The notes under the pieces: model-generated
Told to the model about the DNA's origin: nothing
Database searches by the model: none
The model's input: only the letters and a program-made list of their open reading frames with translations
Part shown: positions 41,193-50,115 of the stretch, piece by piece
Position numbering within the stretch: the stretch's first letter is position 1
Layout: each line of letters begins with the position of its first letter
Made by a program: the position numbers and the translations under genes
Assembly (NCBI RefSeq): GCF_004345645.1
Contig: NZ_SLWS01000001.1
Span: 1,305,546-1,369,545 of the forward strand
Length of the DNA stretch: 64,000 nucleotides
From: Actinocrispum wychmicini
Lineage (GTDB): Bacteria > Actinomycetota > Actinomycetes > Mycobacteriales > Pseudonocardiaceae
Reading direction: 5' to 3'

Positions 41193-42179
41193 ATGACCAC
41201 ATTCAAGCTGGCCGCGGCCATGTCCGCGCTGTTGGTCCTCACTGGGGTGGGCACGGCCGACGCGACCCAGTCCGCCACGATCGTGGGACTGGGCAGCGAC
41301 ACCACCGAGACGCTCTTCGACTCGTTCGCCGCCGACTACCATCGCGACCCGGTCGTCACCTACTGGGCGACCGGATCGCCGACCGTCACCCTGAAGGCCG
41401 GCTGCGCGCCGATCGCCCGGCCGAACGGCTCGTCGCCGGGCATCCGCGCGCTGGCCACCCGCCAGACCGCCGCGAACGGCAGTCCCTGCATCGACTTCGC
41501 GCGGTCGGTCGCGCCACGGTCACCCGGCGCGCCCGCTGACAGCGTCTTCTATCCGATCGCGAACGACGGCCTGGACTGGGCGGCGAACAAGGTCACGAAC
41601 GCGCCGCCGACACTGACCTTGCGCCAGGTGGCCGACATCCTCGAATGCGACGTGACCACCTGGGACCAGGTCGGCGGCACGTCCCACGACACGATCCAGC
41701 CGTACCTGCCGGAAACCGGACCTGGCCTGGCGAACCTGCTGCACATCATCGCCGGCATCGACCACATCGGCCCGTGTGTCGGAGTGTCCCAACAGGACGA
41801 TGGGACCACACCTCAGGTGAAGGACAACCCGAACGCGCTCGCGTTCTACTCGATCGGCAAGTACATCGGGCAGGCGGTGTACGGCATCGCCGACGTCCAC
41901 GGCTCGCTGCGGCTGGGGAACATGGACGGCGCGCCGCCGACCGTGTTCAACCCCGGCACCGGTCGGGTCGAGGTCAACTACGGCCAGGTTCCCGGTGTCC
42001 AGGGCATTCCGGCCTCGTTCCGGATCCCGGAGTGGCTCGTGGTCCGCAAGGGCGCCGACGGCACGGTCCCGGTGTCGCTCCGGAAGTTCGTGTCGTGGGT
42101 GTGCGGCAGTCCGTTCGCCCGGTGGGACATCCAGAACCACGGATTCCTGGTGTCCCCTGACTGTGGGGTGGCGTCATGA
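41193..42179 (+). CDS. secreted PstS-like substrate-binding protein
   Basis: A 328-residue secreted protein with a short signal peptide (TTFKLAAAMSALLVLTGVGT). It has a periplasmic-binding fold of the phosphate-binding type: IVGLGSDTTETLFDSF is the first ligand loop, and LRQVADILECDVTTWDQVGG resembles the PstS strand-helix with the usual WNQVGG. Cysteines in the C-terminal half may form disulfides. No permease or ATPase of a phosphate ABC system is adjacent, so it may be a lone surface protein or part of something else. Its stop overlaps the next gene start. A possible promoter TTGACG (41157-41162) with 18-bp spacing to TAAACA lies just upstream. Confidence 0.78.
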   Translation: MTTFKLAAAMSALLVLTGVGTADATQSATIVGLGSDTTETLFDSFAADYHRDPVVTYWATGSPTVTLKAGCAPIARPNGSSPGIRALATRQTAANGSPCIDFARSVAPRSPGAPADSVFYPIANDGLDWAANKVTNAPPTLTLRQVADILECDVTTWDQVGGTSHDTIQPYLPETGPGLANLLHIIAGIDHIGPCVGVSQQDDGTTPQVKDNPNALAFYSIGKYIGQAVYGIADVHGSLRLGNMDGAPPTVFNPGTGRVEVNYGQVPGVQGIPASFRIPEWLVVRKGADGTVPVSLRKFVSWVCGSPFARWDIQNHGFLVSPDCGVAS

Positions 42180-43108
42180 CCGTGTTGGTGACCGGGGGTT
42201 CGGGATTCCTTGCCGGCTGGTGTGTTCGTGAGTTGCTCGACCGGGGATACGACGTGCGGACGACAGTGCGCGACGCCACCCGCCGTGTCTCGTCACCGGT
42301 TCCCGTCGTCCGTGCGGACCTCGGTTCCGACGACGGTTGGGCGGAAGCCGTCGACGGGTGCGAGTACGTGCTGCATGTCGCGTCGCCTTTCCCGCGTACG
42401 GAACCGAAAGACCCCGAGGAACTCATCCGGCCCGCGCGAGACGGCGCGTTACGTGTGCTGCGGGCGGCGTTCAACGCCGGTGTCTCCCGCGTGGTGCTGA
42501 CGTCGTCGAGCAGCACGATCGGGCGCGACGAGACACAGTGGACAGACCCGGCCACGGCACGGCCCTACATACGCTCGAAGATCCTCGCCGAACAGGCCGC
42601 GTGGGACTTCGTCGCGGAGCGCGGGATCCGCGACAAGCTGGTGACGATCGCACCGAGCGCGATGCTGGGGCCGGTGCGGGGCCCGAACCTCGCGTACTCG
42701 CTGCTGATCGTGTCGCGGCTGTTGAAGGGTGAGATGCCTGGGTTGCCACGGCTGGGTTTCTCGTTCGTCGACGTCCGGGACGTGGCCGCGCTGCACGTCC
42801 GGGCGATGCTCGAACCGGCGGCCGCCGGCCAGAGGTTCCTGGCGGACGCGGGATTCCTGTGGATCGCGGAGGTCGCGGACGTGCTGCGGGCGCGGCTGGG
42901 GCCGGCGGCGGCGAAGGTGCCGACCCGCAGGCTGCCCGACATCGCGGTCCGGCTGGCCGCGAAGTTCGACAGCGAACTGAAGCAGGTCGTCGGCGAACTG
43001 GGCAGACGCACCACTTACAGCACCGACAAGGCGAAGAACGTCCTTGGTTGGCTGCCGCGGCCGCTTGCCGAGACGATCGTCGACTGCGCGGAGAGTCTGC
43101 CGGTGTAG
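42176..43108 (+). CDS. NAD(P)-dependent epimerase/dehydratase-family reductase
   Basis: A 310-residue extended SDR enzyme. The NAD(P) motif is VLVTGGSGFLAGWCVRELL, the DLGSDDGWAEAVDGCEYVLHVASPF block is typical of aldehyde/flavonol reductases, and the active-site region has SSSSTIG. However, the usual YxxxK reads RPYIRSKILAEQAAW, so Tyr and Lys are placed correctly (Y-I-R-S-K). Closest class: dihydroflavonol-4-reductase-like. The substrate is unknown. Its ATG overlaps the stop of the binding protein by 4 bp, so the two are co-transcribed. A strong 19-bp hairpin ends the unit. Confidence 0.87.
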   Translation: MTVLVTGGSGFLAGWCVRELLDRGYDVRTTVRDATRRVSSPVPVVRADLGSDDGWAEAVDGCEYVLHVASPFPRTEPKDPEELIRPARDGALRVLRAAFNAGVSRVVLTSSSSTIGRDETQWTDPATARPYIRSKILAEQAAWDFVAERGIRDKLVTIAPSAMLGPVRGPNLAYSLLIVSRLLKGEMPGLPRLGFSFVDVRDVAALHVRAMLEPAAAGQRFLADAGFLWIAEVADVLRARLGPAAAKVPTRRLPDIAVRLAAKFDSELKQVVGELGRRTTYSTDKAKNVLGWLPRPLAETIVDCAESLPV

Positions 43109-43113
43109 TCACA

Positions 43114-43157
43114 AAGGTCCGGTCTGACGCGACTGGGGTCGCGTCAGACCGGACCTT
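43114..43157. terminator. strong two-way hairpin terminator
   Basis: Perfect 19-nt arms (43114-43132 and 43139-43157) with a 6-nt loop CTGGGG lie between the SDR gene and the convergent DHA2 transporter. There is no U-tract. Long perfect arms of this kind are common as two-way terminators in actinomycetes. Confidence 0.78.
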
Positions 43158-43162
43158 GGCTG

Positions 43163-44740
43163 TCAAGCGGGCTCGGCGATCTTCTCAGCGGGTCGGGCCG
43201 GAGCCACCACCGGCTGCGGCGGTTGAGCCCGGTTCCGCATCCGGGACGAGAAGAACAAGCCGAGCACAAGCAGTCCCGCCGGCAGCAGGAGCGTCTGCGA
43301 CATCGCGGTCGCGAACCCGTCCTGGAACGCCGTGTCCGCCGCGTGCCGCAGGTTCTCCGGCAGGCCGGCCGGGATTCCGTTGACGGACTTGGCCATCGCG
43401 CTCACGAACTGGGGGCGCACGTCCGCGGGCAGGGTCGCCGCCTGGGTCGCGATCGCGTCCGGCATCGTGGCCGCGAGCCTGGCCTGCAGCAGTACGGCTC
43501 CACCGGCGCTGCCGAGCAGGTTGCCGATCTGCCGGGACATGCTGAAGATCCCGGACCCGGCGCCCATCATCCGCGGCTGCAGACCGGCGATGGCCGTCGC
43601 GCTCAACGGGCTGAAGATCAGCCCGATCCCGATGCCGTTCAACACCATGCCGGGCACGAACAGGAGCAGGTTCACGTCCGGCGCGGCGAATAGCGAGAGG
43701 CTGCCGATGCCGAGCGCGTACACGGCCAGCCCGACCATCACGATGTACTTGCCGTTGATCCGGTCGGACAGCCGCCCGGCGAACGGGCCGAGCACGCCGG
43801 CCAGCACCGCGACCGGCGCCGAGAACAGCCCGGCCTCCAACGGGGTCAGGTCACGCACCGACTGCAGGAAGATCATGATCGGGATGAACTGGGCGGTCAT
43901 GGCGAAGCCGATGCACAGGTTCGTCATGTTGCCGAACGAGAACGACCTGCTGGTGAACAAGGCCAATGGCAGCAACGGTTCTCTCTTGTTGCGTGCCTGC
44001 CAGAACACGAACGCGACGAGCAAGGCCACGCCCCCGAGGAGGATCTCGGTGATCGTCACCCCGCCGAACACCGTGCCCCAGTGGTACTGCTGGCCGTTCT
44101 GCAGGCCGAACACCAGTGCCAGCAGGCCGAGCGAGCTGAGCAGGATGCCCGGCACGTCGAACCGGTGGCTGTGCTTGGGCTGCCAGTTCGGCACGAGGGT
44201 GAAGACGAGCACCAACGCGACCACGCCGACCGGCACGTTCACGAAGAAGATCCACTCCCAGCCGATCGACTGCACGACCAGGCCGCCGATCACCGGGCCG
44301 GAGACTGTGGCCGCACCGGCGACCGCGGCCCACATGCCCATGGCGGCACCGCGGTTGGTGGGGAACAGGTGCACGATGAACGCCATCGACTGCGGTGTCA
44401 GTGCCGCCGCGCCGAGCCCCTGGACGGCCCGCGCGATGATCAGTGCGGTCGCGCTGTCGGCGAACCCACACCACAGGGACGCGAGCGTGAACACGATCAA
44501 CCCGAACACGTACATCCGGCGCGGCCCGAACCGGTCGCCCAGCCGGCCGGACAGCAACAGCGGGACGGCGAAGGTGAGCAGGTAGACGCTGTTCACCCAG
44601 AAGATCTCGTTCAGGCTGGCGTGCAGGCCGGTGATCATGGCCGGCACCGCGGTGTTCACGATCGAGCTGTCCAGCAGGATCATGAAGAAGCCGAGGCACA
44701 GCGCGGAAAGCGCGGCCCATGGGTGGTACTTCCTGGTCAT
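43163..44740 (-). CDS. DHA2-family MFS drug efflux transporter
   Basis: A 525-residue major facilitator protein with 14 membrane helices, the DHA2 class of proton-driven drug exporters. DSSIVNTAVPAMITG in helix 1 (motif D1), GRLGDRFGPRRMYVFGL (motif A) and GAATVSGPVIGGLVVQSIGWEW (motif C, the antiporter motif) are typical, in the order expected for EmrB/QacA proteins. The ATG at 44740 overlaps the stop of the PadR gene by 4 bp, so the two are one operon. The drug is unknown. The longer upstream frame is antisense shadow. Confidence 0.92.
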   Translation of the reverse strand: MTRKYHPWAALSALCLGFFMILLDSSIVNTAVPAMITGLHASLNEIFWVNSVYLLTFAVPLLLSGRLGDRFGPRRMYVFGLIVFTLASLWCGFADSATALIIARAVQGLGAAALTPQSMAFIVHLFPTNRGAAMGMWAAVAGAATVSGPVIGGLVVQSIGWEWIFFVNVPVGVVALVLVFTLVPNWQPKHSHRFDVPGILLSSLGLLALVFGLQNGQQYHWGTVFGGVTITEILLGGVALLVAFVFWQARNKREPLLPLALFTSRSFSFGNMTNLCIGFAMTAQFIPIMIFLQSVRDLTPLEAGLFSAPVAVLAGVLGPFAGRLSDRINGKYIVMVGLAVYALGIGSLSLFAAPDVNLLLFVPGMVLNGIGIGLIFSPLSATAIAGLQPRMMGAGSGIFSMSRQIGNLLGSAGGAVLLQARLAATMPDAIATQAATLPADVRPQFVSAMAKSVNGIPAGLPENLRHAADTAFQDGFATAMSQTLLLPAGLLVLGLFFSSRMRNRAQPPQPVVAPARPAEKIAEPA

Positions 44741-45315
44741 CGTTCCTCCCCTGCGGGCCAGTCCAGCCGGTCCCATGTCAGGTCGTCGATGGTCTGCTCG
44801 ACCCACCGCAGCTCGGCCAGCTGCATGGCCTGGCGGTACTGGACGTCGATCCAGAAGACCGGCGGCGCCTCGCCCTTGCCCAGCCGTTCGATCACGGCGT
44901 CGTAGGCGGCGACGCCGGCCTCCAGCTGCATCCGACGTTGGTTCAGTCCGGTCAGGGCGTCCTCTTTGGACAGGTAGTGCACGCACGCGAGCACCGCCGG
45001 GAACTGCGGATACTCGTCCGCCGGGATGGCGAGCATCTCGCGCAGCTGTTCGGCGTACCCGTCCGAGCCCGCCTCGGTGACCATGTACACGGTTCGTTCC
45101 GGCCGTCTGCCGGCCCGGCTGGTCTCCACGACCTCGATCAGGCCGTCCTCGGCGAGCCGCTCGACCGTCCGGTAGAGGGAGCCGGGGGTGATCTTGACGT
45201 GCCTGTCCCGGCGCCGCTCGAGCAGCAGCTGGCGCATCTCGTAGGGATGCAGCTCCCGCTCGGTGAGCAGCTCCAACACCATCAACGCCAGCGGCGTCAG
45301 CTTCGGTCCCAACAT
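44737..45315 (-). CDS. PadR family transcriptional regulator
   Basis: A 192-residue PadR regulator. The N-terminal winged helix is LTPLALMVLELLTERELHPYEM, followed by TPGSLYRTVERLAEDGLIEVV and the wing RPERTVYMVTEAG; the C-terminal dimerisation part has four Trp residues. Autoregulated PadR plus MFS exporter operons are a standard pattern: the drug binds PadR and relieves repression. A perfect 10-bp palindrome TCCACGTGGA (45347-45356) about 32 bp before the start is a possible operator. It is divergent from a MerR gene. Confidence 0.9.
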   Translation of the reverse strand: MLGPKLTPLALMVLELLTERELHPYEMRQLLLERRRDRHVKITPGSLYRTVERLAEDGLIEVVETSRAGRRPERTVYMVTEAGSDGYAEQLREMLAIPADEYPQFPAVLACVHYLSKEDALTGLNQRRMQLEAGVAAYDAVIERLGKGEAPPVFWIDVQYRQAMQLAELRWVEQTIDDLTWDRLDWPAGEER

Positions 45316-45346
45316 GGTTCCTACTGGATTAGTCTCGGGTAAATAT

Positions 45347-45356
45347 TCCACGTGGA
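45347..45356. promoter_or_regulatory. candidate PadR operator
   Basis: TCCACGTGGA is a perfect 10-bp palindrome, followed by A/T-rich sequence suitable for a minus-strand -10 box. It lies 31 bp ahead of the PadR ATG. It is not a match to the classic ATGT-N8-ACAT PadR site, so the assignment is tentative. Confidence 0.4.
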
Positions 45357-45397
45357 CTATAAGGCCTTCGGGACTGGGGCGGCAACCGTCAAAGTCC

Positions 45398-45428
45398 TTG
45401 AACCTCACCCAACGTGAGGTCTTACGGT
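45398..45428 (+). promoter_or_regulatory. MerR-type promoter with dyad operator
   Basis: TTGAAC (45398-45403) and TACGGT (45423-45428) are 19 bp apart, the MerR hallmark. ACCTCAC (45402-45408) and GTGAGGT (45414-45420) form a perfect 7-bp dyad in the spacer. The -10 box ends 6 nt before the GTG at 45435, so a leaderless message is likely. Confidence 0.72.
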
Positions 45429-45434
45429 GGTGCT

Positions 45435-46202
45435 GTGACTGGAACCGGGGGTGTTGACCAGCCGCGATGGAGTGTCGGTGCGCTCGCCAAGGCGACCGGC
45501 CTGACTGTGCGGACCCTGCACCACTATGACGAACTGGGCCTGCTGACGCCCAGCGAACGGACTCGTGCGGGGCATCGCAGGTACACCGAGCGTGACCTGC
45601 ACCGGCTGTACCGGATCCGCCTGCTGCGCCAGTTGGGCATGTCGCTGGACTCGATCGGTTCGGTGTTGGCCGAACCGGAGGCGCTGCGCGACGTGCTGAA
45701 CCGCCGCGCGGACGAACTGGACGACGAGGTCTGGCGGCTGTCCATGCTCCGGCGCCAGGTCGGTGAGCTGCTGGAACATCTCGACGACACGGAGTTGCCC
45801 GATACCGGCACACTGCTCGCCCAACTGGGCCGCAACGGGATCTTCCAGGACTCGCTGACCAAGCAGCAGCGGATGGCCCTGAGTGACCAGTGGGAGTCAC
45901 TTGGACAGGACGGCCAGAAGCAGTTGGACGTCGAGTGGCCGCAGGTGCTCGCCAGGCTGGCCGAGCACTGTCACGCGAACGACCCCGTCGACAGTCCGGC
46001 CGTGCGGGAGACGGCCGCGCGTCTGGTCAGGGTCATCCAGACGTTCGCGGGTGGCGACATGGAGATCGTGGCGTCCATGAATGGCTTCTTCCGCGAGCAC
46101 GGCCTTGAGGTGTTGGGGGACGTTGACGCGGGCCATCTCGGCGTCGGCGACGAGCTTTGGGACTACATCAGCCGGGCTTTGACAGATTTTACCGCGAAAT
46201 AA
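45435..46202 (+). CDS. MerR family regulator (TipA-like)
   Basis: A 255-residue MerR regulator with an N-terminal winged helix (WSVGALAKATGLTVRTLHHY, DELGLLTPSERTRAGHRRY), a coiled-coil linker (about 85-125) and a C-terminal TipAS-like antibiotic-recognition domain (LTKQQRMALSDQWESLGQDG, WPQVLARLAEHCHANDPVDS). TipA proteins bind thiopeptides and activate transcription, sometimes of their own gene. GTG 45435 is chosen because the -10 box lies just ahead; a GTG at 45414 would fall within the operator. The secreted hydrolase 15 bp downstream may share the transcript. Confidence 0.88.
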   Translation: MTGTGGVDQPRWSVGALAKATGLTVRTLHHYDELGLLTPSERTRAGHRRYTERDLHRLYRIRLLRQLGMSLDSIGSVLAEPEALRDVLNRRADELDDEVWRLSMLRRQVGELLEHLDDTELPDTGTLLAQLGRNGIFQDSLTKQQRMALSDQWESLGQDGQKQLDVEWPQVLARLAEHCHANDPVDSPAVRETAARLVRVIQTFAGGDMEIVASMNGFFREHGLEVLGDVDAGHLGVGDELWDYISRALTDFTAK

Positions 46203-46217
46203 GGAGATAACAAGAAA

Positions 46218-47390
46218 ATGTACCGTAGGACAGCTGTGTTCGCAGCCAGTTTGTTGATCATGGGCGGTGGTGTCGCGCACGCGGCCGACCCCTTCGTACC
46301 GCACCTGCCGCCACCGACGGGCCCGTTCCCGGTCGGCGTGACCGACCTGCACCTCGTCGACCACAGTCGGCCCGACCCGTGGAAGCCGGCGAAGTACCCC
46401 GTCCGTGACGTCATGACAACGGTCTTCTACCCGGCGGCCGACGTCCGCGGGTACCCGCTCGCGTCGCAGATGACCGCGGCCGCCGCGGAGCAGTTCCCGA
46501 GGGTCGACGTCGCCTTCACCCACCCCGAACTCCCGAAAGCCGGGGTCGACTGGGCGGCGACGATGTCCCACGCGCACGTCGGCGCCCCCGCGCGGGCGAC
46601 GCGACACCCGGTTCTGTTGTACAGCCCGGCGACCGCGGACCCGCGGACCCTGGGCACCAGCCTGGCCGAGGACCTGGCCAGCCGCGGGTACATCGTGGTC
46701 GCCATCGACAGTCCCGGTGAGACCACTGAGGTGGACATTCCCGGCCAAGGCGTCCGGATCATCGACCTGACCAGTAGCCCGGCAGTCGATCCGAAGGTCT
46801 TCCGGGACATCCTCACCACCAGGATCGCGGACACCAGGTTCGTGCTGGACTCGTTGACAACGCTGGCGAACGGCCAGAACCCGGACGCGGAACTCCGGCG
46901 GCTGCCTGCCGGTCTTTCGCGTGCGCTCGACATGCGTCGCGTCGGCATATACGGCCACTCGATCGGCGGGTCGACTGCCGCCGAGACGATGTACGAGGAC
47001 CCGCGGATCAAGGCCGCGGTCAACCTGGAAGGCTTCCTCGACTACCTGCCGGACAGTCCACAACAGACGTTCGGTGACCTGCTTCCGGTAGCGGCGAACG
47101 GAACCGACCGCCCCTTGTTGTTGTTCGGCACTGACGGCTACCGCACCCCCCGGTACGACCACGGCTGGAACGCGATGCTCGCCAAATCCCCTTGCCGTAC
47201 CACAGTACGACGACTGACCGACGCGAACCACTGGGTCTTCAGCGACTTCGGCTCGATGGCCGCCCAGTTCCAGGCCGCCGGGCTGATGACCCAGGAGCAA
47301 CGGAACACCCTGATCGGCGCCATCGCGCCGGAACGGTCGGTGCCGCGGATCCACAACCGGGTGGCCGACTTCTTCGGCCGCCATCTTTAG
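46218..47390 (+). CDS. secreted alpha/beta hydrolase (PAF-acetylhydrolase/lipase-like)
   Basis: A 390-residue protein with a signal peptide (YRRTAVFAASLLIMGGGVAH, cleavage likely after AHA). It has the alpha/beta hydrolase nucleophile elbow GHSIGGST, the oxyanion region near LLYSPATADPRTLGTS, and late Asp and His in GTDGYRTPRYD and DANHWVFSD. The layout fits bacterial PAF-acetylhydrolase II-like esterases. The ester cleaved is unknown. A good AAGGAG precedes the ATG. The gene lies 15 bp after the MerR gene. Its last bases overlap the end of the convergent immunity candidate. Confidence 0.85.
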   Translation: MYRRTAVFAASLLIMGGGVAHAADPFVPHLPPPTGPFPVGVTDLHLVDHSRPDPWKPAKYPVRDVMTTVFYPAADVRGYPLASQMTAAAAEQFPRVDVAFTHPELPKAGVDWAATMSHAHVGAPARATRHPVLLYSPATADPRTLGTSLAEDLASRGYIVVAIDSPGETTEVDIPGQGVRIIDLTSSPAVDPKVFRDILTTRIADTRFVLDSLTTLANGQNPDAELRRLPAGLSRALDMRRVGIYGHSIGGSTAAETMYEDPRIKAAVNLEGFLDYLPDSPQQTFGDLLPVAANGTDRPLLLFGTDGYRTPRYDHGWNAMLAKSPCRTTVRRLTDANHWVFSDFGSMAAQFQAAGLMTQEQRNTLIGAIAPERSVPRIHNRVADFFGRHL

Positions 47391-47674
47391 TCCAGGGTGT
47401 CCGGCTTGAGCACGCCGACCGCGCCCCGGGCCACCTGGGCCCAGGTCAGCCGGCCGAACAGGTAGTGGCAGGCGACCTGCTCGTTGGTGAACCTGGCCCA
47501 GTCGTAGCGGTTGCCCTGTTCACGCCAGAACACCTCCCAGCCGGTGACGCCGTTCTCGTCCGGGTGTTCGTCGCGGATCAGGCACCAGGTGTTGTCGGCT
47601 TCTGTGCCCACCGAGACCAGTTCCGCCGGGATGCCCACGGCGTCCAGCCAGCTGGTGATCGTCTCAGCTTTCAT
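47387..47674 (-). CDS. probable immunity protein for the TNT toxin
   Basis: A 95-residue acidic protein with mixed alpha/beta pattern: TWCLIRDEHPDENGVTGWEV, then FWREQGNRYDWARFTNEQVA, CHYLFGRLTWAQ. Proteins of this type (W-x-V-F...E-x-A-x-x-Y-L) commonly follow toxin genes of the polymorphic class. Its ATG lies inside the 3' end of the toxin gene (11-bp overlap), the usual position of an immunity gene. Neutralising the toxin's NADase in the producing cell is inferred from position and shape. No direct family match could be verified. Confidence 0.7.
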   Translation of the reverse strand: MKAETITSWLDAVGIPAELVSVGTEADNTWCLIRDEHPDENGVTGWEVFWREQGNRYDWARFTNEQVACHYLFGRLTWAQVARGAVGVLKPDTLD

Positions 47675-49799
47675 CGGTGAACTCCTCGGTGAGGTAGCCG
47701 AGCGCGACCAGGTCCTGCGCCGGATACACAGTTCGGTAGCGCACGCCGCCGCCGGGCTGGGCGAACCAGGCGGCGGAGATCCCGCGCCACACCGGCAGTG
47801 GGCGCAGGACCTGGTAGCGCCGGTAGCCCGCGCGCAGGTGGGACGGGGGCAACGCGCGCCGGTCGAACGCGGTCGAGTCGGCCGCGAAGACCCGGCCGTC
47901 CGGGATGCCGAACCGGTCGATCACCGTGCCCGGGTCGAGCACCTCCGGTTCGCCCGGCGCGGTCGCGCCCTCCGGGAACAGTTCGCTCGGCGGCCAGGCG
48001 TACTCGGTGTCCACTGTGGCCCGTCCGGCGCCGGGGCGGACCACGAACCGACGGTCCCAGTCGCGTTCGTTCTGCCCGCCCAACGAGTCGTAGCCGACAG
48101 CGAGGCCGTCGACGACCGGGTCCTCAAGCGGCGGCGACGGCAGTTCGGTCGGGAACGTCTCGGTGTCCGAGATCAGATCCGACTCCGGGTGGTCGTGGGG
48201 TTCGAACCGCATCCCGGGCGCGTAGTCGTACTCCGGGCTCGGCGGCGGCAGCTGGCGGGCCGGGCGGCCGGTGGCGACCGGCATGTGCCCGATCGGGAAC
48301 ATCCGGACCAGCCAGATCGCCAGAACCGTGTCCTGGTCCGGTTTCGCCGACGCCATGTGCGCGGGGACGGGCGTGGCGGCCGGTGCCTGCTGTCTGCCCT
48401 GGTCGACCGGCATGACCGCCGGTCCGGGCGCCTCGCCGCGAACCGCCGTCGGCACCGGACCGCCGACAACGGGGGCTTGGGCTCGTGGGCCGGGCGCGGG
48501 GCCAGCCGGGGGTGCGGCGGTCGGGCCGCCGACAGGGGCCGACGACCCGGGAGGTGCTGTGGGCGCTGGGCTGTTGGTGACGAACTGGGGACCGCCACCG
48601 CCGCCGGTCGGGGCACCGGCCACCGGACCAGGGGCGGCCACCGGACCAGAGGCGGCCGGTGGCACGTCCAGCACGGCGGGGGTCGCCGCGGCGGCGTGCA
48701 CGGTGTGGTCGGGGACGATCGGGACGCCCGTCGGCGGGGTCGGCAGGTCGTGGGGGAGCACGTGCCCGGGTTGCATGGGGATGGGCCCGGTCGACGGCTC
48801 GGGCCCGCCGTGATCGAACACCGGGCCGCCATGCGAAGCCGGAGTCCCGTGGCCGCCGACAACGGAATCCACCGCGTCGCCGACGCTGCCGGTGGCGGAA
48901 CCAAGCAGGCCAGGTGGCCCGCCGTGCGGGTTCGATGCCCCGTGGCCGCCCGCGAGCGGGTCCGGTCCGCCGTGGGCACCGGCTGCCTGGCCACCCGCGT
49001 GCGAGTCCAGCCCGCCCTGCACAGTGCCGGTGGCCGTGTCGAGAATGCCGTGGTGACCGTGGTTCCCTGGGCCGGCCACACCCTGGACCATCTGGTTCGC
49101 GGAACCGGCCAGGGTCTGGACCGTGTTCCCGGTGTTCTGAACCACTTGGCCAGCGTCGGGGCCAGCCGCGGCCTGCACGGCTTTTCCGGTGTCGTGGACC
49201 AAGTGGTGAGCGCCGCCCGCCACGCCTTCCACCATCTTCAGTGGTCCGTGCGCGCCAGGGCTCGGGTCGACGAGCGTGTGCGTGGTGTCCACGACCGCGC
49301 CTGTGGCCGGCTGGACCGCGGACATCAGGGTGTGGTGGACGTTGGCCACGTTGGCGGCTGTTCCTTTCACCGCCGTGTCCAGGCCGAGCAGCGCTGTCGG
49401 GTGCCCGGCCGCGGCCGCGTGCTCGGCGACGTCCTTGTGGTTGGCCAACGGGACCAGGTTGCGGACGATCGCCAGCTTGGCCGCGCCGACCTGTTCGGCC
49501 GCGTGGTCCAGGTGGTCGGCGGCGGTCGTGCAGCCTTGGGCGACCGCGGTGAGGTGGCCGGTGTCGGGTTTGACGTACCCGTTCCAGTGGGTCCGGGCGG
49601 CGTCCGCGCCCGCGCCTTCGGTGGTGCGCAGCGCTGATTGGGCGGACGTGTCCGCGTCCTTGGTCAAGGTGGTCAGCCTGGTCCCGGTGTCCCGCCACAC
49701 TTGGGCGGCCGCACGCATCCTGTCCTCGTCCGCCGCTGGCCACTTGACGCCGGTCCGCGCCGCTACCTCGGCCAGTTCAGGCGGCAGTTCGATACCCAT
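47664..49799 (-). CDS. polymorphic toxin with C-terminal TNT (NAD glycohydrolase) domain
   Basis: A 711-residue protein in three parts. Residues 1-165 are a helical, WXG/LXG-like N-terminal region (GVKWPAADEDRMRAAAQVWR, HWNGYVKPDTGHL). About 165-480 is a Gly/Pro/His-rich linker with repeats of HGG and HGxP. About 600-711 is a TNT domain: PGTVIDRFG (from 623), FDRRALPP (to 652), YQVLRPLP, WFAQPGGGVRY. TNT domains, first known from M. tuberculosis CpnT, hydrolyse NAD+ and kill cells. R629, R647/648 and Q681 are likely active-site positions. It lies 4 bp downstream of a WXG100-like gene and 11 bp over an immunity candidate, so type VII export is likely. Confidence 0.87.
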   Translation of the reverse strand: MGIELPPELAEVAARTGVKWPAADEDRMRAAAQVWRDTGTRLTTLTKDADTSAQSALRTTEGAGADAARTHWNGYVKPDTGHLTAVAQGCTTAADHLDHAAEQVGAAKLAIVRNLVPLANHKDVAEHAAAAGHPTALLGLDTAVKGTAANVANVHHTLMSAVQPATGAVVDTTHTLVDPSPGAHGPLKMVEGVAGGAHHLVHDTGKAVQAAAGPDAGQVVQNTGNTVQTLAGSANQMVQGVAGPGNHGHHGILDTATGTVQGGLDSHAGGQAAGAHGGPDPLAGGHGASNPHGGPPGLLGSATGSVGDAVDSVVGGHGTPASHGGPVFDHGGPEPSTGPIPMQPGHVLPHDLPTPPTGVPIVPDHTVHAAAATPAVLDVPPAASGPVAAPGPVAGAPTGGGGGPQFVTNSPAPTAPPGSSAPVGGPTAAPPAGPAPGPRAQAPVVGGPVPTAVRGEAPGPAVMPVDQGRQQAPAATPVPAHMASAKPDQDTVLAIWLVRMFPIGHMPVATGRPARQLPPPSPEYDYAPGMRFEPHDHPESDLISDTETFPTELPSPPLEDPVVDGLAVGYDSLGGQNERDWDRRFVVRPGAGRATVDTEYAWPPSELFPEGATAPGEPEVLDPGTVIDRFGIPDGRVFAADSTAFDRRALPPSHLRAGYRRYQVLRPLPVWRGISAAWFAQPGGGVRYRTVYPAQDLVALGYLTEEFTDES

Positions 49800-49803
49800 G
49801 TCG

Positions 49804-50115
49804 TCACGCCTTGTCGAGTCGGTGGCGCGTGTCGGTGTCGACGTCCCGGTACGCGGCGGCCATCGTCCGCAGTCGGGTACCCATGTCGGTGAGGTGGCCG
49901 GCGGCGGCGTCCAGGCCGGTCCGCGTCTGCTCGGACGGTCCGGAGTAGACGGACGCGAAGCTCTGGCCGACCTCGTCGTCGCCCCATGGCTTGCCCAGCG
50001 CGTCCAGCGTGTGGGTCAGGTCCCCGGCGATCCGGCCGGCTTGTTCGGCGTGCCCGTCGAACTCCCCAGCGTGCCGGGCGAGCGTCTCGTGGTCGGACCG
50101 GAAGCCGTCGTTCAC
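49804..50115 (-). CDS. WXG100-like (ESX) small secreted protein
   Basis: A 103-residue helical hairpin protein in the size range of ESAT-6-like WXG100 proteins. The turn has KPWGDDEVGQSFASVYSG, where the W-G and following G-x-x-F match the usual layout with W-x-G relaxed to W-G. The two flanking helices (about 5-40 and 62-98) are heptad-like. It lies 4 bp before the toxin gene and overlaps the YbaB-like gene by 4 bp. It probably forms the export partner of the toxin's N terminus in a type VII system. Confidence 0.82.
   Translation of the reverse strand: MNDGFRSDHETLARHAGEFDGHAEQAGRIAGDLTHTLDALGKPWGDDEVGQSFASVYSGPSEQTRTGLDAAAGHLTDMGTRLRTMAAAYRDVDTDTRHRLDKA

Noticed and set aside
48400..49300. 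Gly/Pro/His-rich repeats of the toxin linker considered as a separate repeat element
   Set aside because: They are in frame within the toxin gene and typical of linkers in type VII-type toxins.
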